Of a stretch of 64,000 nucleotides of DNA, positions 60,410 to 64,000 are shown one piece after another. This DNA comes from Paenibacillus hemerocallicola (GTDB taxonomy: Bacteria > Bacillota > Bacilli > Paenibacillales > NBRC-103111): the NCBI RefSeq assembly GCF_006265175.1, contig NZ_VDCQ01000033.1, forward strand, positions 1 through 64,000, given 5' to 3'. The position numbers and the translations under genes were made by a program. How positions within the stretch are numbered: position 1 is the first letter of the stretch; every line of letters begins with the position of its first letter. Below the pieces are notes generated by a model. That model had not been told where the DNA came from, did no database searches, and was given only the letters and a program-made list of their open reading frames with translations.

Positions 60410-60853
60410 ATGAGCTTAAGCGAACGGTTGAACGATGATATGAAGCAAGCGATGAAGAATCAGGACAAGTTCAAACTCTCCGTCATCCGAATGATTCGAT
60501 CGGCGATTAAAAACGTTGAGATAGATCAAAAGAAGACGCTGGACGACAACGAAGTGCTGGATATTCTGAATCGTGAGATCAAACAACGCAAAGACTCCCT
60601 CCAGGAATTTGAAAAAGCTGATCGGGACGATCTTGCCGAATCGGTCAGGAAAGAAATAGAAGTCATTGCCGTATACATGCCGCAGCAATTAACCGAGGAA
60701 GAAATTCATGCTATCGTACAGCAGACCATCCAAGAAACCGGTGCATCTTCCAAAGCGGAAATAGGCAAATTGATGAGCGCGTTGATGCCGAAGGTAAAGG
60801 GCCGCGCCGATGGCAGGCTGGTCAACCAACTCGTGCAGCAGCTTCTTTCTTGA
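60410..60853 (+). CDS. yqeY: GatB/YqeY domain protein
   Basis: A 147-residue helical protein, SLSERLNDDMKQAMKNQDKF at the start and the conserved KGRADGRLVNQLVQQLL at the end, matching the YqeY family related to the tail domain of GatB. It may bind tRNA but its role is uncertain. AGGAGGA (60394-60400) precedes ATG 60410. Its position just after rpsU is conserved in Firmicutes, and a terminator follows. Confidence 0.9.
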   Translation: MSLSERLNDDMKQAMKNQDKFKLSVIRMIRSAIKNVEIDQKKTLDDNEVLDILNREIKQRKDSLQEFEKADRDDLAESVRKEIEVIAVYMPQQLTEEEIHAIVQQTIQETGASSKAEIGKLMSALMPKVKGRADGRLVNQLVQQLLS

Positions 60854-60885
60854 GTATCGGACGAGCAAGTCTCATATGGTCGCAA

Positions 60886-60914
60886 AAACAACACTCCCAA
60901 AGGGGTGTTTTTTT
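60886..60914 (+). terminator. Terminator after yqeY
   Basis: AACACTCC pairs with GGGGTGTT (one G-T pair) around CAAA, followed by a run of T. Confidence 0.82.
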
Positions 60915-61016
60915 GTTTTGAAACATTCGTACCTTCTCTACGTAGAACAACATATGAACTTATACAACAAGGACGGCGGTATCCGTTAGGCCCGGAGCCG
61001 CTGTAAAGGAGGAGCC

Positions 61017-62411
61017 ATGCATAACGGAGGTTCAAGGCATATGCTGCGCCTCAAGCTGATCGCGTTCGGCATGCTGGCGCTTGTGCTGGCGGGAGGCGTG
61101 CTGCTCGGTATCGGCGTACAGGCGGCTTCTACGACAAGTCCGAAGGCAGGCGCCGAAACGGTATCGCCGGGAAAGCTGGTGTACGTCATTCCGGTTCATC
61201 AGACGGTCGAGAGCGGGTTGTACAGCTTCTTGGAACGCGCTTTCGCCGATGCGGAACAAGCGGATGCGGCCGCAATCGTGCTGGACGTCGATACGCTTGG
61301 CGGCAGGCTGGATTCCGCGGAAATAATCGGGAAGCTGATCCGCAACAGTCCGGTACCGACAACCGCTTTCGTTCATGGACGAGCCGTCTCCGCCGGCAGC
61401 TATATTGCGCTCAATGCCGGCAAAATCGTGATGGAGCCCGGAAGCACGATAGGCTCGGCTTCGGTTGTCGATAGTTCCGGCGATGAAGTGGAGAGCGCCA
61501 AGGTCGTGTCGCATTGGTCGAGCGAGATGCGGTCCGCAGCCGAGCTGCGGGGGCGCAACCCCGACATCGCCGAAGGGATGGTAGACAAAAATGCGGTCGT
61601 CGATATGCCGCAAATCGGGAGGAAATCGGGACCGGGCGAAATCGTATCTCTGACGGCCGAGGAAGCGATTAAAGTCGGTTATGCCGAAAAAATCGCTTCG
61701 ACATTGGACGAGATGATTGCCTTTATCGGGCTGAAAGGCGCCACGATTATCCATTTCGAGCCGTCCTTCGCGGAGAAATTGGCGCGTTTTCTCGTCGACC
61801 CGGTCATTATGACCGTCTTGCTTATCGTCGGGATCGCCGGCGTCGCGATCGAGCTGCTTGTACCCGGCTTCGGCTTGCCCGGCATATTGGGCGTGATCGG
61901 CTTCGGCCTGTACTTTTTCGGACATTACATTGCCGGATTCGCGGGGGTAGAGGATGTCGTACTATTCGTAGCGGGGATCGTTCTGCTCATTGCCGAGATG
62001 TTCGTTCCAAGCTTCGGAATATTGGGCATACTTGGTATTGCAGCCATTATTAGCGGTGTCGTGATGGCTGCATTCGATACGGAGAACGCTCTCATATCGC
62101 TAGGTATTTCGTTCGTACTGGCCGTGATCGTCGTAGCGGTCGTCGCCAAAGTATTCAAACGCAGAGGCGTTTGGAACAAGTTTATACTGCGTGACTCGCT
62201 GAACGACGAGAGCGGATACGTGTCGCACGATTCGAAGGAGCATTTGTTCGGCGCCGTCGGTACGGCGGTGACGCCGCTGCGGCCCGCGGGTACGGCCGAA
62301 TTTTGGGATGAGAAGATCGACGTCGTGACGGAAGGCGATTTCATCGAGGCCAACTGTCCCGTAAAAGTCGTGAAAGTGGAAGGAAATCGGGTTATCGTCA
62401 AACGGATTTAA
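61017..62411 (+). CDS. NfeD-family membrane protein with ClpP-class protease domain
   Basis: A 464-residue protein: an N-terminal signal/transmembrane segment (about residues 11-35), an extracytoplasmic ClpP/S49-type domain with HGRAVSAGSYIALNAG (candidate catalytic Ser) and EPGSTIGSASVV, then four transmembrane helices (about 260-375) and a C-terminal OB-fold NfeD domain. It corresponds to the long NfeD type (B. subtilis YqeZ), which works with the flotillin encoded next to it. AAAGGAGGAG supports ATG 61017; ATG 61041 is an alternative. floA begins 47 bases after. Confidence 0.9.
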   Translation: MHNGGSRHMLRLKLIAFGMLALVLAGGVLLGIGVQAASTTSPKAGAETVSPGKLVYVIPVHQTVESGLYSFLERAFADAEQADAAAIVLDVDTLGGRLDSAEIIGKLIRNSPVPTTAFVHGRAVSAGSYIALNAGKIVMEPGSTIGSASVVDSSGDEVESAKVVSHWSSEMRSAAELRGRNPDIAEGMVDKNAVVDMPQIGRKSGPGEIVSLTAEEAIKVGYAEKIASTLDEMIAFIGLKGATIIHFEPSFAEKLARFLVDPVIMTVLLIVGIAGVAIELLVPGFGLPGILGVIGFGLYFFGHYIAGFAGVEDVVLFVAGIVLLIAEMFVPSFGILGILGIAAIISGVVMAAFDTENALISLGISFVLAVIVVAVVAKVFKRRGVWNKFILRDSLNDESGYVSHDSKEHLFGAVGTAVTPLRPAGTAEFWDEKIDVVTEGDFIEANCPVKVVKVEGNRVIVKRI

Positions 62412-62458
62412 GTGACATGCCGGCAGTAACGCAAGCCAAATCAAAGGAGGAATGACCC

Positions 62459-63457
62459 ATGATGGAGTCTTCGCTTATTTTCGTTTTGCTGATCGCGGCG
62501 CTCGCGATTATCGTATTATCCGTATTTTTCAGCTTTGTGCCGGTTATGCTGTGGATTTCCGCGCTCGCCTCCGGAATCCGGGTCGGCATCTTTACGCTTG
62601 TCGCGATGCGGCTGCGCCGCGTTATTCCGAGCCGGATCGTCAATCCGCTGATCAAAGCGCATAAAGCCGGTTTGCCGATTACGGTCAACCAGTTGGAGAG
62701 CCATTACTTGGCGGGCGGAAACGTAGACCGTGTTGTCAACGCTCTGATTGCCGCTCAAAGAGCCCAAATTCCTTTATCGTTCGAGAGGGCCGCCGCTATC
62801 GATTTGGCCGGGAGAGACGTACTGCAGGCGGTACAGATGAGCGTAAATCCGAAGGTGATCGAAACGCCGATGGTATCGGCGGTGGCGAAGGACGGCATTG
62901 AAGTGAAGGTTCGTGCGAGAGTTACGGTGCGCGCGGACATCGACAGGCTGGTAGGGGGTGCGGGAGAGGAAACGGTTATCGCCCGGATCGGGGAAGGAAT
63001 CGTTACATCGGTCGGCTCCAGCGATACGCATAAGCAAGTATTGGAAAATCCGGACATGATTTCCCGTACGGTACTCGGCAAAGGGCTTGATGCCGGAACG
63101 GCGTTTCAAATTTTATCGATCGATATAGCCGATGTCGATATCGGCAAAAATATCGGGGCCCATTTGCAGACGGAGCAGGCGGAGGCGGACAAGCGGATCG
63201 CCCAGGCGAAGGCGGAGGAGCGCCGCGCGATGGCCGTAGCGCAGGAACAGGAAATGAAAGCGCGCGTAGTCGAGATGCGGGCGAGAGTGGTCGAATCCGA
63301 GTCGCAGGTGCCGCTTGCGATGTCCGAAGCGCTTCGCGAGGGCAAGCTCGGGGTAATGGATTATATGAATATGCGCAACATCGATGCGGATACGCAGATG
63401 CGCTCCACGTTCGGGAAGATGGGGCAGCCGGACAAAAATGACAAGGATTCCGAATGA
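62459..63457 (+). CDS. floA: Flotillin-like protein FloA
   Basis: A 332-residue membrane scaffold protein. A short hydrophobic hairpin at residues 4-28 anchors it in the membrane; a SPFH/PHB-like domain follows (about 60-215), then a coiled coil with repeated Ala-Glu-Arg ([20 protein letters not shown]) and a C-terminal [20 protein letters not shown]. FloA organises functional membrane microdomains. AAAGGAGG (62443-62450) precedes ATG 62459. It follows its NfeD partner, as in B. subtilis yqeZ-yqfA. Confidence 0.94.
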   Translation: MMESSLIFVLLIAALAIIVLSVFFSFVPVMLWISALASGIRVGIFTLVAMRLRRVIPSRIVNPLIKAHKAGLPITVNQLESHYLAGGNVDRVVNALIAAQRAQIPLSFERAAAIDLAGRDVLQAVQMSVNPKVIETPMVSAVAKDGIEVKVRARVTVRADIDRLVGGAGEETVIARIGEGIVTSVGSSDTHKQVLENPDMISRTVLGKGLDAGTAFQILSIDIADVDIGKNIGAHLQTEQAEADKRIAQAKAEERRAMAVAQEQEMKARVVEMRARVVESESQVPLAMSEALREGKLGVMDYMNMRNIDADTQMRSTFGKMGQPDKNDKDSE

Positions 63458-63493
63458 GAAAGCCGGATGTGAGCGGCTACTGGAGGGATCGGC

Positions 63494-63964
63494 ATGAATG
63501 AAATCTTCGAATTTTTGATGCGCAATGTGGGTCTGTTCATCGTCATCGGAGGGTTCGTGCTCACTTTTTTGGCCAAGAGGCGTCAGGCAAAAGGAGGCGG
63601 GCCGGGAAACACCCAGGGAGGAAAGCCGAATCCGATGATGCCCCCGTTCGGTGGCGGCGTTCCGCGGAATCGCCGGCAAACGTCGCAAAGCTCTTCGCGC
63701 GAAGCGGAAGAGCGGCGGGGAGACGAGGGAAATGCCTACCATCCGGGCGAGCCGCGTACCGAGAAGGCTTCCGTTCAGGCCGACCGATATACGCCCCCCG
63801 CCCCCGATACTTCCGCTGTGAAAGCAACGACGGTCGGTTCGGCGGCAGATACTAACGATCGGGAAATGATCGTATACGAGAACGATGCGATCCGGGGTAT
63901 GATCTGGGCGGAAATTATGGGAGCGCCACGCTCCAAGAAGCCGTATAGGCCAAGAAACCGGTAG
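63494..63964 (+). CDS. Single-pass membrane protein with disordered tail
   Basis: A 156-residue protein: one transmembrane helix near the N-terminus (about residues 10-26, VGLFIVIGGFVLTFL) followed by a long Gly/Pro/Arg-rich, probably disordered region and a short conserved-looking end, REMIVYENDAIRGMIWAEIMG. No domain is recognised. It follows floA by 36 bases and is probably part of the same unit; B. subtilis has the small yqfB gene here, but I cannot claim homology. Confidence 0.65.
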   Translation: MNEIFEFLMRNVGLFIVIGGFVLTFLAKRRQAKGGGPGNTQGGKPNPMMPPFGGGVPRNRRQTSQSSSREAEERRGDEGNAYHPGEPRTEKASVQADRYTPPAPDTSAVKATTVGSAADTNDREMIVYENDAIRGMIWAEIMGAPRSKKPYRPRNR

Positions 63965-63977
63965 GGAGGAAGCGGAT

Positions 63978-64000
63978 ATGAACCTTTTCGGAGCGATTAC
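63978..64000 (+). CDS. Start of a gene cut by the window edge
   Basis: GGGAGGA (63964-63970) is followed by ATG 63978 and the codons MNLFGAI before the window ends. The ribosome site suggests a real gene, co-directional with floA. The product cannot be named. Confidence 0.5.

Overview
The window looks like chromosomal DNA of a spore-forming Gram-positive bacterium, most likely Paenibacillaceae (Paenibacillus or Cohnella-like). The evidence is moderately high GC with strong AGGAGG-type ribosome sites, AddAB instead of RecBCD, a YojF/BshB2 bacillithiol pair, a YheC/D spore-coat ATP-grasp protein, FloA with an NfeD partner, the Firmicute order prmA-rsmE-mtaB and rpsU-yqeY-nfeD-floA, and an lpl-type sugar ABC cassette with a membrane-bound AraC regulator. 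This is inferred from gene content; no rRNA or tRNA is present.

Layout. 0.4-2.1 kb: a putative lipoprotein translationally coupled to a 46-residue membrane peptide, then a terminator. 2.2-8.4 kb: an L-rhamnose operon (aldolase/dehydrogenase fusion, sensory-rhodopsin-transducer-like protein, isomerase, kinase, DeoR regulator) closed by a terminator. 8.5-9.9 kb: a drug-type MFS pump. 9.9-10.8 kb: noncoding DNA with short inverted repeats. 10.8-18.5 kb: sugar ABC permeases, solute-binding lipoprotein, transmembrane AraC regulator and an unassigned 564-residue protein. 18.6-26.9 kb: spore-coat ATP-grasp protein, a second MFS pump, a roughly 200-bp palindromic element, a glutamate-synthase-like protein, an AI-2E family membrane protein, cardiolipin synthase and a guanylate-kinase-like protein. 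27-33.6 kb: housekeeping genes (prmA, M50 protease, rsmE, mtaB, NUDIX, deoC, Na/Pi transporter). 33.7-39 kb: RNA methyltransferase, yojF-bshB2, a LacI regulator and an aldose-epimerase-like protein. 39-41.8 kb: MarR plus efflux pump joined by an 11-bp tandem repeat. 41.9-49.5 kb: addB-addA. 49.6-58.9 kb: GGDEF-EAL protein, a TetR/FAD-oxidoreductase fusion, AraC with divergent GH35 galactosidase, a methyltransferase and an M24 peptidase. 59-64 kb: an unknown protein, HIT, rpsU, yqeY, nfeD, floA, a disordered membrane protein and the start of one more gene.

How the parts work together. The rhamnose operon converts L-rhamnose through rhamnulose and rhamnulose-1-phosphate to DHAP and lactaldehyde products; no dedicated transporter or mutarotase lies beside it. 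The lpl-type cassette has no ATPase of its own and probably uses a shared one. Several regulators sit beside candidate operators (TetR, MarR and one MFS promoter).

The items most worth a second look are: the ASRT-family protein inside the rhamnose operon; the in-frame TetR-oxidoreductase fusion with a strong internal ribosome site and a double operator over its promoter; the nested palindrome at 21.34-21.60 kb; the tandem repeat that carries both the marR stop codon and the efflux-gene ribosome site; and the guanylate-kinase-like protein with an altered P-loop.
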